A stretch of DNA of 64,000 bases from the NCBI GenBank assembly GCA_020466095.1, contig CM035808.1:34828502-34892501 (forward strand), written 5' to 3'. Position numbers and translations under genes: made by a program. The notes under the pieces were generated by a model, which ran no database searches, was not told the DNA's origin, and saw only the letters and a list, made by a program, of their open reading frames with translations. Positions 63,474 through 64,000 of this stretch are shown piece by piece (the stretch's first letter is position 1; every line of letters begins with the position of its first letter). This DNA is from Chlorops oryzae. Its lineage: Eukaryota; Arthropoda; Insecta; Diptera; Chloropidae.

Positions 63474-64000
63474 AGCAAGTAAGGGTGTTATAGTCAGGCG
63501 AGCCTGACAATAAAATAACCGACACACATATTTAAATAGTTTTTGAACCACGCCCAACAAACAGGACCACTGCGTAAGAATATTCAAGAGGTTTTTAAGG
63601 CCAGTAGGGCCCCATATACCGATTTTTGTTAAATTTCTTTATGAAAACCGCCCCTTTGCCACGCATACTTTTCCTTTTTTTTTTGCAATTCTAATCGGAG
63701 GCTTAAATATACACTAAAATTCTAAGTTTATTTGAAATATGTTGAAAAAGTCTGATTTTGAGGGAGTTTTGGGATTTTTGTGACAGACCCTTGTACTGGA
63801 GGTACCCTTAATAATGGACCGACCAAGGAAATTTTTTGGGAGGATGTTTATGGCTACAAAGTAAGTATAAGTGCCAATTTTCGTTCAAGTCCCATAGGCA
63901 TTTCGGGAGTAGGAGACAATTTTCGGAAAACGCCCTTCTGCCACGCCCATTTTTATAATTTTTGTAAATCACATTAATTGGCCTAAAATATGTTCAAATG
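63474..64000 (+). mobile_element. Family A repeat, cut by the window end
   Basis: It starts AGCAAGTAAGGGTGTTATAG directly after the inverted-duplication arm and follows family A through CCACGCA, AATTCTAATCGGAGGCTTAA, TGGAGGTACCCTTAATAATG and CGCCCTTCTGCCACGCCCA. It continues beyond the window. Confidence 0.75.

Overview
The window looks like nuclear DNA of a higher dipteran fly. The AT-rich base composition, short GT-AG introns, divergent ionotropic receptor (IR) genes, an insect-type SDR gene pair and dense repeats all point that way. An acalyptrate such as a tephritid fruit fly is my inference, not something proven here. Roughly half or more of the window is mobile DNA.

Region 1 (1-27.4 kb) is a chemoreceptor cluster. 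Two IR genes of one subfamily lie on the minus strand (951-3331 and 17478-19519). Two of a second subfamily lie on the plus strand (6357-8323 and 25409-27426). They form two divergent head-to-head pairs, as if one pair had been duplicated in tandem. All share three exons with the same intron phases. Between them sit a palindromic repeat (8346-10088), a young intact BEL/Pao retrotransposon with identical LTRs and a PHD finger in Gag (10089-16373), single copies of two dispersed repeat families (called A and B here), a Penelope-like remnant, and a 741-bp TA-flanked element carrying two facing tRNA-like modules.

Region 2 (28.4-39 kb) holds a gene recognisable as dynein regulatory complex subunit 2 (CCDC65/DRC2). 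Its first three exons (28397-29188) and last two exons (about 35447-35947) are separated by a TTAA-flanked foldback element (29207-33151) and a block of damaged sequence. A fifth IR gene (37292 to about 38960) follows. It shares a 622-bp near-identical tract with the 25.4-kb IR gene, but carries two +1 frameshifts and loses its 3' end in damaged sequence.

Region 3 (about 33.5-34.85, 38.97-39.72, 40.16-41.72 and 42.56-42.95 kb) has homopolymer-bloated, stuttered sequence. I read it as error-rich assembly gap filling. Scraps of a LINE and of a DUF4817-type transposon lie in between.

Region 4 (44.4-63.5 kb) holds two three-exon SDR genes (44584-45652 and 52700-55426) with TATA promoters. They are separated by a dead minus-strand LOA-like LINE. 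The last exon of the second SDR gene and its downstream flank are repeated in inverted orientation at 61.9-63.5 kb. The loop between the arms contains a hAT element inside a Tc1/mariner element inside a Penelope-like element, next to a truncated DNA transposon whose transposase family I could not name. The window ends inside another family A repeat.

The IR proteins are predicted ligand-gated cation channels of chemosensory neurons, the SDR proteins are predicted NADP(H)-dependent alcohol/retinoid/farnesol-type dehydrogenases, and DRC2 acts in motile axonemes (sperm flagella and chordotonal cilia in flies). They are separate functions that happen to be adjacent; I see no operon-like logic.
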